The notes beneath the pieces are model-generated. The model did no database searches. It had not been told where the DNA came from and was given only the letters and a program-made list of their open reading frames with translations. A stretch of DNA of 64,000 nt, taken from positions 153,902 to 217,901 of the forward strand of contig NW_024468545.1 in NCBI RefSeq assembly GCF_001632365.1. Reading direction: 5' to 3'. The first letter of the stretch is position 1, and each line of letters opens with the position of its first letter. Positions 24,028 through 36,089 of the stretch are shown here, one piece after another. The position numbers and the translations under genes are program-made. This DNA is from Laetiporus sulphureus 93-53. Lineage: Eukaryota > Basidiomycota > Agaricomycetes > Polyporales > Laetiporaceae.

Positions 24028-27000
24028 ATGAGTCTTCAAGCAGGGAGCAGCGCGGATCGTCCACCTTATCGCGGGCTCTCTCCGCGCACGTCGGCGATGT
24101 CCTCGCTGCATGCAACGTTCTCTGGCGCAGGCACCGGCGCAAGTACGCCGAGCGGGCTGAAGACTCCAACGACTCCCGTCGGGCAGAGTGAAATGCAGGG
24201 ATTGTTAGGCGTAGACGTCGAGCAGGGTGCGCAGGAGTACGGGACGAGACAGGCGCGAGGTGAGTTCGTTGCGCTTTTTGCATGGATGTTCTCCAGATTT
24301 TGTGCGGTTTCCTTTGCGATGCGAGTCGGATGCTGAGTCGCAAGTTTCTCTTTCTCTACGCTGGAGCGGTATTGAACCACATGGCGACGTTCATGACGAT
24401 TCCGCGATGTGGTTAGATGGAGGCAGATGGGTGGCAGGGCACCCATACCAAACCCCACCCCGGCTGGGGGTGCTTTGCGATGTACATTCAAGCCGTTCAC
24501 AGCCCTCGTTGTCTCTTGATTTATGCATATTCTACATAAATCATCGCATGAGTTATTGTCTATCCGGAACGATATCCATCAGCACATTTATCGGCGGATG
24601 CTGCACGCTCGCTTCAAGATCGGCCTTTAAGGTGACTGAACGAGCGATGCAATTAGCAGGCGGATTCCCGTCTGCAATCTTACTAAAAACTTGTATGGTT
24701 CTCCAAGCCAGGTCCGATGCAAGCGCTGCTTCCGCGAGTCTTGATGTTCTTTACTATAAAGGGAGCTTCCAACAAGTGGTTGCACTGAACGTATCCCTCA
24801 ATTTTATTTGAGCAATGCTCATCTCGAGAGTCGAAGTTCGTCCCACAGGGTTTAAACCCTGACTTCAACACCGCAAAGTATCCCATCCGCACGCATCCTA
24901 TAGAATTTAATTTCACCAAACATATTCTAGCAATGGTCTGTTACTGATGCTAATGCTTCGCCATAACTCTAGGTCCAACAACGAAACCGATCTCCCGTCG
25001 GACATCAACTTGGGCGAAAGTAAACTACTATGTTCCCTCCACCGCTTGGATTCCCCGATATTCGTGGTCACTGTGAGCTCTTTCCTTAGCTCACAAGCAT
25101 ATATAACTGAGCTATCGTGTAGTTTGAGTGGCGATGTCATTGCCGGTCTGACCGTAGCTTGCATGCTTATACCCCAATCCGTGTCATATGCCACATCTCT
25201 CGCGAGGTTGAACCCCATAACCGGTCTTGTAAGACTGTTCCGCCGGATATATGCGCTCTGTTGACCGTATTTCCTTCAGTTCTCCGCGTCAGTGCCAGGG
25301 CTCGTATATGCGCTCTTTGGCACCTCGCGGCAACTCAATGTTTCGCCCGAGGCGTCGATTTCCTTGCTGATCGGGCAAGCGGTGGACGAATTTCTGCATG
25401 ACTCGCACTTCGCAAAGTATGGTAGAGAAAAGGTTGGCTTTGCCGTCTCTACGGTTGTTATGTTTCAGGTGGGCTTACGTGAACACTCATCTATAAGGAT
25501 GGCATCGCTCAATCATAGCGCTTATAGGTCGGGTTGATCAGCCTGTTGCTGGGGCTGCTCCGTCTTGGCTTCATGGACGTCGTACTCAGCCGTGCGCTGC
25601 TGCGTGGGTTCGTTTCTGCGATGGCCATCGTGATCATGATGTGCGTCGCTCTCCTTGCGCTTCTTCACGAACAGTCAGGTCAAGAGATGCTAACCTCTAC
25701 CTATGCAACAGCGAGCAGCTCATACCTATGTTTGGTCTGACGGCGCTACGGAATCAGCGCCAACTTCACAGCACAGCGGACAAGTTCTTCTTTATCATAG
25801 ACAACGTTTGGGCGCACGGACACCCGCTCACGATGCTCATCAGTTTCGGCGCCCTGGCCGTGCTCTTGCTCATCAGAAGCTTCAAGAACCTGTTCCGGCG
25901 CTATGCTATAGTCTATCGGTTGCCGGAGGTGTTACTGGTGGTCATATGTTCAACGAGTGAGCGACGAGGCTACATCACTGTCGTGAGGCTGGGAGATTGA
26001 ATGGGTGTCTGCGAACAGTTGTCTCTGATAAACTAGACTGGGATGAAAGCGGAGTGGAAATTCTGGGAAGCGTTCCTATCAATACTGGTTCTTCGCTCGT
26101 TCAGTTTCCCATTGGCACGATGACGCTCAAGTTTTTGCGTAGGACGACATCCTTATCTGTGTACGCACCATTTTTCTCATGTTTTGTATAAGGATGACAA
26201 GATGTTGACTCTGTCGACGCTAAAAGATTATGTGTCATCGTGGGGTTCCTCGATAGCATTGTTGCTGCAAAGCAGAACGCCGGAATATATGGCTATAGCA
26301 TCAGCCCCAATCGCGAACTCGTTGCGCTCGGCGCCGGTAACCTCGCTGGGTCGTTCGTACCTGGCACTCTCCCTGCATTCGGATCCATAACACGGTGAGT
26401 TTGTGTTCCACCTCGTGTGCGATGCATGTGGGATGTACAGTGTATCTGATGTGGATGGTTAGATCAAAGATCAATGGCGAGGTGGGCGCTCGAACACAGA
26501 TGGCTTCTCTGCTTTGTTCGGCCATCATCCTGCTTGCTGTCTTTTACCTCTTACCTTGGCTTTACTATTTGCCAAAAGCTGTTCTCGCTGCCGTGTAAGT
26601 GAGACACCGTGCCTGTAACGTAACTTTGGGCACTGATAGATGGACATTTTGTTATCAGAATATGCCTTGTTGTGTTCTCCCTCTTGGCCGAGATTCCACA
26701 TGATCTTAAATTCTATTGGAGGTAGGCTGGCTCATGTTTCACTACCCCGACATGCCCTTACAGTTGCCAGATTGCGCAGCTGGGTTGATCTGTCTCTCAT
26801 GGCGCTCACCTTCGTGTTGACCATCTTCTGGGACCTCGAGATTGGTATCGCGGTCAGCTTAGTCATATCGTTGTTGCTGGTTGTACATCGCTCTTCGAAG
26901 ACGCGGATGACCATTCTGGTATGTGAGCGTAACGTCAAACTCGACTGCTCTGATACACGATGACATAGGGCCGGATCCCGGGCACCGACACATGGAAGCC

Positions 27001-27652
27001 CATAGATGAGAACCCGGAAGCGCAAGAGGATGCTTCTGGGGTATTAATTGTCCGTATAAGGGAGAATCTTTACTTTGGTAAATTAACAGCCGAATTTGCT
27101 TTGTATTTGTACTGATATCTTCTACGAACAGCGAACACAGCGCAGTTGAAGGGTAAGGCATAGTTCGTGCCCTGATATCTGTCCATCACACGTCTGACTG
27201 TACCCTGTCCTCGCCACCAGAGCGTCTCCGCCGACTGGAGTTGTACGGCGTCAGCAAGCATCATCCGTCCGATGAGCCACACCGGGAACATGCTAGCGTG
27301 CTCGTTTTCCATCTAGCAGATGTCGATAGCATCGACGCCTCGTACGTCGCCGCTGCTATGGCCCGCATCATTTCTCTCACACCTGCCTGCAGCGCCGCAC
27401 AGATATTTTACGAGCTAGTCGAAACATATCAGGTCCGTGCTATCTTCATCTCACTAGAGCACGCTGATGACAATGTGGCTACAGAGCCGAGGCGTGGGAC
27501 TGTACATCACCCACCTGAAGAAGGGGCCGCACATCACGTTTGAGCGTGCAGGAATCGTCAAGCTGCTAGGCGAAGACTCCTTTTGCAAGGACGTAGCGGC
27601 TGCAATGATCCGGATCGAGCAGAGCTCGCGGGAACGTCATGAGCGATATTAG
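24028..27652 (+). CDS. SulP family anion transporter with STAS domain
   Basis: Sixteen exons: 24028-24259, 24973-25072, 25123-25228, 25280-25468, 25528-25640, 25712-25956, 26019-26160, 26227-26394, 26463-26594, 26659-26721, 26771-26918, 26969-27077, 27132-27152, 27221-27341, 27393-27432, 27485-27652; 698 residues. A Ser/Thr-rich cytosolic N-tail leads to the conserved entry VNYYVPSTAWIP, then about 12 membrane segments with GDVIAGLTVACMLIPQSVSY, GTSRQLNVSPEASISLLIGQ, VGFLDSIVAAKQNA and FVPGTLPAFGSITRSKIN. The C-terminal STAS domain (about 560-698) has the ASVLVFHLADVDSIDAS core. SulP proteins carry sulfate, oxalate, bicarbonate or similar anions. Intron 1 is 713 bp, more than ten times the norm. 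Intron 7 ends in AAAG. Confidence 0.88.
24260..24972 (+). other. Unusually long first intron of the SulP gene
   Basis: All other introns of this gene are 48-81 bp; this one is 713 bp. It starts gtgagttcg and ends ctctag. A frame starting in exon 1 (24227) stays open for 194 codons into the intron, to 24811. I see no LTR ends, terminal inverted repeats or RNA gene inside it, so an inserted element is a guess. Confidence 0.5.
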
Positions 27653-28359
27653 CTGTAGATGCGACATGATAATCCCAGCCACGCTTGGGCCACATTTTGA
27701 TAGACTCTAGTAGCTGCATGCTTGGTATAGGCTGCTCCATACGATACCTGGCAACGGCTGTGATGTAATGCATAAACATCGGACATCCTTATGCAGACAT
27801 TCGGAAATACTACCGTTGTAGGCGGACGAGAATCTGGCAACCATCATGCATGATTCTGATGAATATCAGATGGCAATTTAGTGGTGAGGTTCTTGCCCCT
27901 CCAATCAAAGAGCAGAGCGGCTAAGAGGCGGTACATCACGGAAGAAACGTCTGATACGCGGGAAAGATCTCCACGAGACGCAACGTCACGGGACGAATGA
28001 TATAATATACAATTGCCCTGGCCGGCCGTACAGTACATCGGTATAATGCACAGTACTGTAGAAGATAAGAAGAAGATTTGCCTTCTAAATAAAGAATATG
28101 CAACGATGAAGGGCAAAACGAAGTGGGAAATCATGAAACGTCGTCAGGAGTGTGGTGTGAACGTCCGATGCGCCGTTTTGAAGTCCACCTGTCAACATGC
28201 CCACCTGGCAAGCTTGAATGCCTTGCTGACACAGTGGAATCGCAGGGGTCCGTATTTGCGTGCCTTAGTGCTCGCCATGGGATGCCCATCAGCAGAAAAG
28301 CGAGAGACATTGCCCTGGATGAGCGCTAGGTGTTAAGATTCGGTAGTATAGCGGAGGTT
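27653..28359. other. Intergenic, no gene seen
   Basis: 700 bp between the 3' ends of two convergent genes. Short overlapping frames only. One minus-strand frame just past 28360 could be a further exon of the upstream-lying hypothetical gene. Confidence 0.45.
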
Positions 28360-29351
28360 TCACGCGGAACATACCTCGTCAGATTCGAAGATGCTGCCGT
28401 TTAACGTATCCGTAGGGACGTCCGGCACCACCTTCTCGGAAACGAGAGGGGATAGGGGAAATGCAGCCACGGGCGCTACTGACATCTCCATCGAAGACCA
28501 GCAGGACGACTCGAAGGCGCGCCACGGGTCCAATAGCACATCATCATCAATCTGTCTTAAATAGGATCTAGCGAGCGGTTCCGATCCGGCAGCAATGCGA
28601 GTGATCTCAGACTCGACACAGTGCACGGCTGATTCGGTAGGCAAGGAATAAGGAGTCGCTTGGATGGGTTCCTCGTATACCGAGGTCAAGGCAGTTGAGG
28701 CGGCCGACGGCTTGCGTTCATGAATAAATAGAGATGTGGAATCGGAGAGAATGGAGCTGGCGGAACTGCAGGATAGAGGAGTGCTCGGAAGGTGGCCGTC
28801 CAGACAGTGTCCTGACGTATGGAAGCTGAATGCCTCGTCAACATCATCAGGGATGTAGGCTAGAGGCGACCGCGGGCTGATATCAGAACGTAAAGACTCG
28901 TTCGTGAGCGGCGTGAATAGGAAACCTCTCTGAGTAGCGCTCCATTCCGCGGTGAATGTGAGCGATGTCTGAGGAGTCAACCCGGGTGTTGCTGGAGGGA
29001 GCGGAGAAGCCGGTAGGTATAAATGTGCACCGCTCAACAGAGCTTTCCGACGTTTCTTCTTGACGTTTAAAGGAGCGACATGTACTGCCTGAGGATCGCG
29101 TCATATGAGCTTGATGGCAAAGTAGATGAAGCAATACCTCATACCGGTACAGCCCTTCGGACCCGCAGAGGATCGACATCCTTATTGGAAAGAGCGACAC
29201 CAGACAGCTGTCCAAGGACAGGGGAGTCCACCATGCTCCGGGCATTGTCCGTGCTGGACGGAGAAGTAACGAGGTCAACAAAGACCTCAGGTCGCGCGGC
29301 GACCATATCCAAAGAGTTCTTGAAGCGTCTCCGGTGCGCTGATGCAGGCAT
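28360..29351 (-). CDS. Hypothetical Ser/Pro-rich protein
   Basis: Two exons: 29351-29145 and 29088-28360; 311 residues. The start MPASAHRRRFKNSLDMV is basic. A lysine/arginine-rich stretch (VKKKRRKALLSG, about residues 77-88) spans the exon junction region and looks like a nuclear localisation signal. The remainder is Ser-, Pro- and Thr-rich and probably disordered, with acidic patches near the C-terminus. No recognised domain. The 3' end is uncertain: a donor (gtatgt) overlaps the last codons, and an open frame continues downstream after a possible acceptor near 28332. Confidence 0.55.
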
Positions 29352-30198
29352 TGCGAAGCAAGGAACGATATAATATAAAGAAAGAAGTTGGAAATGGCCG
29401 GGGCCCAAAAAATAAAGGGAAGGCGAAGGCAAAGGCGAAGGCACGGACAAAGCGAATTGGCAGCCGCTTCCTTTAGAGGTACCTACGGGCGTCAGAGGCG
29501 GATACGAATGCGATTGATGACAGATGTGGGTATGGTAGCGACGCAGTCCGGGAAGTCGAGCGTCGAGCAGCTCCATCCGCTATACAAATATCTCGGCGCA
29601 CGAGTGCATCCTTCCCAGACCCATTGGTCAACGCATGGCAGGTTGTCCTCTGATGTCTGGGAGACCAGGAACGATAGCGGCAACGAGTGCGATCCCGACG
29701 TCGACACGCACCTTGCATGAGCGCCACACGCGTCTGTGAGTGTCGGTGCAGGTCGCCACGATCACATGATTGTCACACGTCGCTGCCGTCTCTCGACATG
29801 CATGATGGCGTGCCACGATGGACAGCATACCTTGCAGGCGATATCAATCAGTGAACATAGCTCCCCGCAAAGGCGTAACCAGCATGCCAGGCGTGAGACC
29901 ATCGGATGGGTGAGGGAAGCAAGCATGGCTGCCTGAGATCGACCTATCATCGCAACATTCGGAATCACCACGCGATTGGGTGCGTATAACCCGTGATGAG
30001 ATTCGAGGACATGTATGGGAACGGCGGTTGCACGCATCGCCCTCCATTGGATAGAAGCGAAATGCTTTGCTGATCCCAGACGCGAATCGCGTGCAAAGCA
30101 GGTTCTGAAGCCACCGGCGTAAAGCGGGATGCGTTTAACGGCGGAGTCGCATCATTATACTGTTACCAAGAACCGACTCAAACGAGCCGACAGTAGCC
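29352..30198. other. Intergenic, promoter side of the Ser/Pro-rich gene
   Basis: 850 bp. Immediately upstream of the hypothetical gene lies a strand-biased stretch (29410-29460) of repeated gcgaaggc/aaaggc units, which is pyrimidine-rich on the coding strand, a common feature of fungal promoters. No gene seen. Confidence 0.4.
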
Positions 30199-30816
30199 TT
30201 ATTCATTCTTGATCCTCCCCAGGCTGAGCCTATCTCTGCCTTCCGCCATGATGACGACTTCTCCGAGTGCGCCCCATGCGTCATGATCCAGCTTCAAGAA
30301 TTTCGCCGCCGTGTCAGCTTTGTTCCCAGCCCGAGATCCCGGGATGACAGTTTTGGGCTGATAACGTTCGCTATCCGGAGGCAGCGTCGGATTCCACCAT
30401 TGTCTGCTTGACACGCCAGCAGACTTCAATTTTAGGAATTGTTTGTGTGCCTTCAGAAGGAAATTCATGTTACGTGTGATGCGGTGCGGCAGCCCACGCG
30501 AGCGTGCTGATATGGTTAATAACGACAAAGTCTCATCCACTGACAACATGAACGGTCAGGCCGCGTCATCAGCATGGAAACGTCACGCACTTCGGCTCTC
30601 CCAAAGGCTGTACCAGCGCTGGAGCTTATTCCGCTCGCTCTCAGACGTCGGCCCATCCTGTAGACGGCGGACTATCCGAGCAGCGCCTTCGAACACGGGC
30701 CTCCACGCTTGCCTCAGTCTTTTGACAGCGGGGCGTTTGTAGAGGACAGAGGCGGCTGTGGAGCGCAGAAACAGACGATAAAGACTCGTGAACGTCGGGG
30801 GTAGGTTCCGGGACAT
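30199..30816 (-). CDS. LYR-motif protein (probably mitochondrial)
   Basis: Two exons: 30816-30591 and 30539-30199; 188 residues. The N-terminus carries Leu12-Tyr13-Arg14 in TSLYRLFLRS, followed by a second basic helix (RPVFEGAARIVRRL), the arrangement seen in the complex-1 LYR family whose members act in iron-sulfur cluster delivery and respiratory-complex assembly. The intron splits one ATG codon (A|TG) at the junction. The C-terminal 100 residues (KFLKLDHDAWGALGEVVIM) are not part of the LYR core and I do not recognise them. Function is inferred from the motif only. Confidence 0.6.
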
Positions 30817-31963
30817 CGTGGGAGCAGCAATTGGATGCCTGGGGAAGGTTCAGCAGTGAAACTTGATGTCAATTAGCTAGCAGCCTTTTTGACGTGACTG
30901 TGCGGTCTCTGGATGCGGCTGTGTACGTTGGTGAACTTGAAAGTCAAGAGAGACTTTGCGAGGATGGAGCGCGTCAAGACTCAAGTTAGCGCCTCACTCT
31001 CAGGCTGCTTCACTGTTCAGTGTTCCCACGAATTGGTATACTAGTATACTGTCCTGCCAGCAATTTGCACCATCAAACGGCCTGTCACGAGCATGCAGCA
31101 CTGATTATAGGAACGACTTTCCTCCTACAGGATTCGGGAAGGCTGACTCATGATCTTATGCAGCACCTTAGAGACCAACTTTGCATTGTCTTTAATTTAA
31201 CATCAACGATTACCAGTCAAGTACGATCGTCATCCGAAGTTTACAATGATAGAGCCACGGATGACAAGCATGTATGTGAACTGACGGGAGATCCGATCAA
31301 TTGCGCCCTGTTTCAACGGCTGTACTACATGTGGTACGAGACTACGAGTCAACTCTTCTCCGGCAATTCTCACACAGATCCGACGTCAACAGGTCATTGG
31401 CACTTCCCTACGTTGTTGTTCCGGGCCAAGCGTTGGCAGATCGATGCTGCTGTGAAGGTATGGAGAGGGGACGGATATATGCTTCAGTACCGTTCGCCAA
31501 TGTCTCTACCGGTGGCCGCGAGCATGTGCTTGTCTCACAACCTAGCATGGAGCGCAAGTCGGATGCGCCCATATCTCATCTAGCCGCAATGCCTTCAGCT
31601 CCGGCAGTCCCAATACTGCCGCTTCTCCGGATAGCCATGTGCATCTATATGATTCGTCTTACCGGGCACACTCACAACGGTCCAAACCGTGCAAAGGCCT
31701 TGCATTTCTTTGGCATTGGATGTCACTAACTGCTAACGGAGACATCTTTCTTCCAGATGGCTACTCGTTATTGTCTAACCAGGACTACATGCGTGCGCTT
31801 TTTCAGTATGAATGGCACCATCCAGCTCCTCGAGACTTTGGTCAATGAAAATTGTCGCGACGCTCATAACGTAGAACCAAACGATATCCGGCATTCTATC
31901 TCATCCAGGCTATTTCGCCAAAATGCAAGTGTAAGGCTTCAAGGTCGACTTAACGGTTCCAAA

Positions 31964-32250
31964 CTTGGAGTGACGACTGTGCCAGTGTCAACAGACCGAC
32001 AAGCCTTTTCCCCATCGCGCCACCGCTAACGCACCAAGCGCTGCCACGGAACCTGCCAAGTCAACCTCTACCGACAGGAACTTGAGCCGAATCGCATCAC
32101 AGCACGGCTTCAATCTTGGAGTTGTGACCGAGCCAGTGTCAACAGACCGACAAGCCTGTTTCCCATCTCGCCACCACTAATGCATCAGTCGCTGCCAAGG
32201 AACTCTCCAGGTCTACAGACAGGAACTTGAACTGAACCACATTGCACAGC
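31964..32250 (+). repeat. Imperfect tandem repeat, two units of about 151 bp
   Basis: The unit starting cttggag at 31964 recurs at 32115. Shared stretches include ccagtgtcaacagaccgaca, cgctgcca.ggaac and gacaggaacttga. The copies differ by scattered substitutions and a few small gaps. The repeat lies 270 bp before the assembly gap, and more units may be hidden there. Confidence 0.75.
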
Positions 32251-32518
32251 CTGGAAATTCATGCGACACGACGTCAAAACGCGAACTGCCAAAGTGATGT
32301 ACGGATAGCTTTAACATTCCGCGACGTTGGCGGAAGATGTTCTTGACATGGACAGGGGCCCAAGCCACCGGTGACTCTGACATGCGGCGCTGCTCATCAC
32401 AACCCTCTCTCCTCCCCGACCCCGCGACGCTCTTCTCTAAGATGCTGCCCAAGAGGGAATGGTATGGCAAGACCAAGAAGGCGTCGTAAGGCACCACGAT
32501 ACAAGATGGACTGTGTAT

Positions 32519-32618
32519 NNNNNNNNNNNNNNNNNNNNNNNNNNNNNNNNNNNNNNNNNNNNNNNNNNNNNNNNNNNNNNNNNNNNNNNNNNNNNNNNNN
32601 NNNNNNNNNNNNNNNNNN
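32519..32618. other. Assembly gap (100 N)
   Basis: Exactly 100 N. A round number normally marks a gap of unknown size in a scaffold, so the true distance between flanks is not known. Confidence 0.98.
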
Positions 32619-34496
32619 GTGATTTCTTGCGCTGGTGCAATCTTTTCAAGGACCTGATGTGAAAGCTAAGAATCACATACACACTTCCAGAAGTTCCAGC
32701 AAAGCCATCCCCTCCCGAAGGACCCTCCGCTTGTATCAAACGAGGTAATCAATCGACTCGTCTTTGGCACCGCTATCTTGCAACCATTGATGAGTATTCG
32801 CTTTGAAGAGCACTGTTCGTCACCGTATAATGAACGTTGCTATTTCGGCTGATTTTACACTGTTTAAGTGCTCTGGTTTAAAACTGGCATATCATCATGC
32901 GGGTTCCTATCAACGTCGGACCGTCTCTATCGGACGACTGATGATGAAGTTTCACGAGCGGAAGCTGTATCTATTCAAAATTCTTCTCCATAGCAGGCTC
33001 ATGGTGTACTGTGGGCATTTGCGGTGCAGTGGCAATGCACGGTGGCGGAGGGAAAGCAGCACGGGTGGGCCATTTCGTGATTGGGCAGACCTTGAAGTAA
33101 GCGCTCAACACAGTCTTCTGCCTGGCAAATCGTCCATACCATTCAAGCGACTTCGCCAGTGTCCAGGGGGCCGCGCAGCAAAGCCTACCAGTAAAGTCTC
33201 TTGGATTCGAAGCAGAAGGGGAAAGATTTGTGTAACAATAATGTTTGTCTCGGTCCTCGGAGACCAATGGCAGACTCCGCATGTGACCAGGCGAGACGGT
33301 GCAGTAGAAGGAGTTTCTGACATGCTAACAGCGGTGTAAGGGCGTCGAATCGCGAGTAGCATCATGCTCGGCTTTCCGTCCTTAAACGAAAGTTTTGCAC
33401 AAAAGACTCCGGAAAGTTCCAGAAAGTGAATGAAATATTCTAGCCGAGAGAAGGGCTTAAAGGATTTCCCTGACATGTCGTTCGTACTGGACGTCATTAA
33501 AAACCCTTCATGAGCTTACATTTACATAACATAGCTTAGAGCACAGTGAAATATGGTCTGAGGTCTCGATACCCTGTTAATTGCAATATTTAAAGCAGCT
33601 CAGGCCACCGCACGTGGAAGTTGTCATTTTAGGCAACACATTGATGTTCTCTTGTGTTGCCGCCGTCAGGCTATGTTTCCTGTGCATTTTTACATCAGGG
33701 AGTAGCATAATAAACCTTTCATAACAGTATCCTCGTTTTACCCCTTCTGCTCCGCATCGCAGAGATGTTGGCTCGTGTGGCGGTCCCCGGGCACCAGCAA
33801 AGTAACGACCAATTTGCCGAATTTGGTGCATTGCTTGGAATGGCGCAACAGCCTCCGTCCTGCCTTGAACCAGACCCAAACACCATTCTGCTCATCTCTC
33901 GACATCGTCGCCGTTCGGCTCGCTCGTCGTGCAGGCTAACCAGGCCAACGTCCAAAGCGGGCTGGGCGTAGTCCGAATCGTTCATCGCACACTTCCGAAC
34001 CGACCTTCTACCGACAAGCGTGCGGCTATAGCGGCTTTTCATTCATTTTGAACCCAGCACATGTTCAACCATCCTTTTCTCTAGTTCGCCATCAACGAAC
34101 GTCCTCGGCTCGTCCTCGACTCTGGCGAAAGACGCACCAGCACAGGCCGGCCGAGACTTTGGGGCGTTTCCTAAGCAGTAACCACCGCCACTCCAACATT
34201 CACCTTTCCTCTCTCGTTCCCTCACAAGCTTTCTATTCAACGCTGCCTGGCTCACCATCCGAACGTCTTCAGTGCCGATGGCTGTCGTCACTCGCTGTGA
34301 CGGTCAGTGTCGGCAACTGATCCCGATAGATTGGTGGAGAAGCTCGTTTCGGTCCATTTCTTGGACATTTGGCCGCAGCCAGCAACGACCCTCACGAATA
34401 CCATCCGTCAAACCCATCCTGGCCGGTTCTGGCGAGCTCGCCAAGCCGCCCCACTATCATGATCTGCTCTACCGCACAAGTCACAGGGAGAGGAGG

Positions 34497-36089
34497 ATGA
34501 CCGTCTCACCCGCCGACCTGGAGCTCAATCCGGATTTGGCTGGGGTGAGAGGTGTGGAACAAGTCATCGGTCCATACGAGATCGACGAAGGCATACGAAC
34601 GCTTCCTGAGCGAACATCCACAGAATCGCCGGAGCTTTTCACGGGCGACCTCGACGAGGATGAGCTGTCCCTCCCGCAGAAACAGTGGGGAGACCAGATG
34701 GAAGCGTTGCTCGGCGGCGTCCTCGAACGCCTCTCGAGCTCATTTCAGCTCCTCGCAGTTGCCAATGGGAATCCGGATAGGACGTGGGACTTCAACGTGC
34801 TCGACAGCCCACGATCCGACACCGTGGAGCTGACCGATTCGGAGACGTCAGTTGAGTCTGACATGTTTCCGATAACCCCACGTGCAGGCTTTGCGCTCGT
34901 TCCTGTGCAATACACAGGTTCAGACCACCTGCTGGAGTATTCGTCGCCGCAGCCAAGCAAGCCGCTGAATGCTTCCGCAGTCAGCTTCATCCCATCCGTA
35001 TGCACACCGCCCCCCGCATCCAGCTCTCGCTCGTCCAAGTCGGACCTGCACTCGCCTTCGCCAAGTCGCGAATTCGCGTTCCCGTCGTTGTGTGCGAACA
35101 ATCCCGCTGCATCACCTGCCGCGCATAGGCGGTCGCTGTTACTGCAGAAGGACAGAGACGGATTCTACCATCCCATCGACGGCGATTCCTCTTCATTTTC
35201 CCCGGAGGATCGTGGGAGCACTCTTGCGTCCACTCAGAGCATGACCCCGAGTCGAGCGTCGGCAGATCTCCTTCCTGCGTTCCTAGCCGATGACCCGAAC
35301 ATGGGTCGATCCAGGGGGCGCAACACGTCGCGGACGAGGGAAATCGTCGACCGGCTGCGGTCAGGACGCTGGAATGGCAAGAAGACTGCGTCGAAAGTGG
35401 CGGGTGACAAGTCCGCTCCTGGTGCTGCGCCTGCTGCAGTAAATAAGCAGGAGGATGACATGGATGCTGTGGCGAAGGCAGACCGAAGAGAAGGAACGCT
35501 CGACACAGGTTCCGACGTTCAAACGCCTTCCGATGCTGATGGATGGATCCCGGGACCACCCTCTGAGCGCATCCATGTCACCGAGGACGGGTGGATTGCG
35601 GGTTCATCAGTGCCATCGTCTTCTCCTTCAAACATCGCGAGCAGCACTAACACCTCCACTCCCGCGCGACCCTCTGCGCGATCACGCGGTCACCGGCACA
35701 AGCGCTCCACGAGCACTACGAGCTCGTTCTCGGGTTCGAGCTCGAGCGCCTCCTTCTCGCCAGCCACCTCCGTGTCGAGTTTTGGTCCACATACGCCCCC
35801 TAGCACCGCACAGCCGCACTTCCCACCTCCATCCGCGATGCCGGTGGCGCCATTCCCAAGCGCTGCGGTTGGCGGGTTCGCTCCGCCGATGGCGCAGGCG
35901 CAGTATCTGCAAATGCAGATGCACATACAACAGGTGCAGGTGCAACAGTGGCAGATGCACGCGCCGAGCCTGTACTACAATCCGGGCGGGTATTCGCCCT
36001 ATGCGGTGGCGCCTATACCGATGCCAGCGCAGCCTGTTATGTATGGTGCGGGTACCAAAGGATTGAATGTGCTGGGCGTGCAGTGGTGA
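34497..36089 (+). CDS. Hypothetical low-complexity protein
   Basis: A single-exon frame; ATG 34497 gives 530 residues, and an in-frame ATG at 34278 would add 73. The later ATG is chosen because the upstream codons show no conserved texture. An acidic N-terminal part (LELNPDLAG ... DEDELSLPQK) with a possible helix, then long Ser/Pro-rich disorder, a basic patch (RSRGRNTSRTREIVDRLRSG), two related motifs DGWIPGPP and DGWIAGSS, a Ser-rich run, a Gln/Met-rich segment (QMQMHIQQVQVQQWQM), and a Tyr/Pro-rich end. No known domain. The composition fits a regulatory or RNA-binding scaffold, but that is inference. Confidence 0.7.
   Translation: MTVSPADLELNPDLAGVRGVEQVIGPYEIDEGIRTLPERTSTESPELFTGDLDEDELSLPQKQWGDQMEALLGGVLERLSSSFQLLAVANGNPDRTWDFNVLDSPRSDTVELTDSETSVESDMFPITPRAGFALVPVQYTGSDHLLEYSSPQPSKPLNASAVSFIPSVCTPPPASSSRSSKSDLHSPSPSREFAFPSLCANNPAASPAAHRRSLLLQKDRDGFYHPIDGDSSSFSPEDRGSTLASTQSMTPSRASADLLPAFLADDPNMGRSRGRNTSRTREIVDRLRSGRWNGKKTASKVAGDKSAPGAAPAAVNKQEDDMDAVAKADRREGTLDTGSDVQTPSDADGWIPGPPSERIHVTEDGWIAGSSVPSSSPSNIASSTNTSTPARPSARSRGHRHKRSTSTTSSFSGSSSSASFSPATSVSSFGPHTPPSTAQPHFPPPSAMPVAPFPSAAVGGFAPPMAQAQYLQMQMHIQQVQVQQWQMHAPSLYYNPGGYSPYAVAPIPMPAQPVMYGAGTKGLNVLGVQW

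Larger units (their letters stand above)
30817..34277. other. Gene-poor stretch with assembly gap
   Basis: 3.5 kb without a supportable gene. The open frames at 31020-31583 and 31301-31729 overlap on the same strand in different frames; the second has some protein-like texture but neither has a recognised motif or clean splice pattern. The stretch holds the 151-bp direct repeat and the N run, which suggests a repeat-rich, poorly assembled spot. Confidence 0.5.

Noticed and set aside
24227..24811. 194-codon frame in the SulP first intron as a separate gene
   Set aside because: It starts inside exon 1 in another frame and has no recognisable domain; recorded only as an odd feature of the intron.
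31020..31729. Two long overlapping frames in the gene-poor stretch
   Set aside because: Neither shows a family motif, and the two frames compete on the same strand; coding status cannot be supported.
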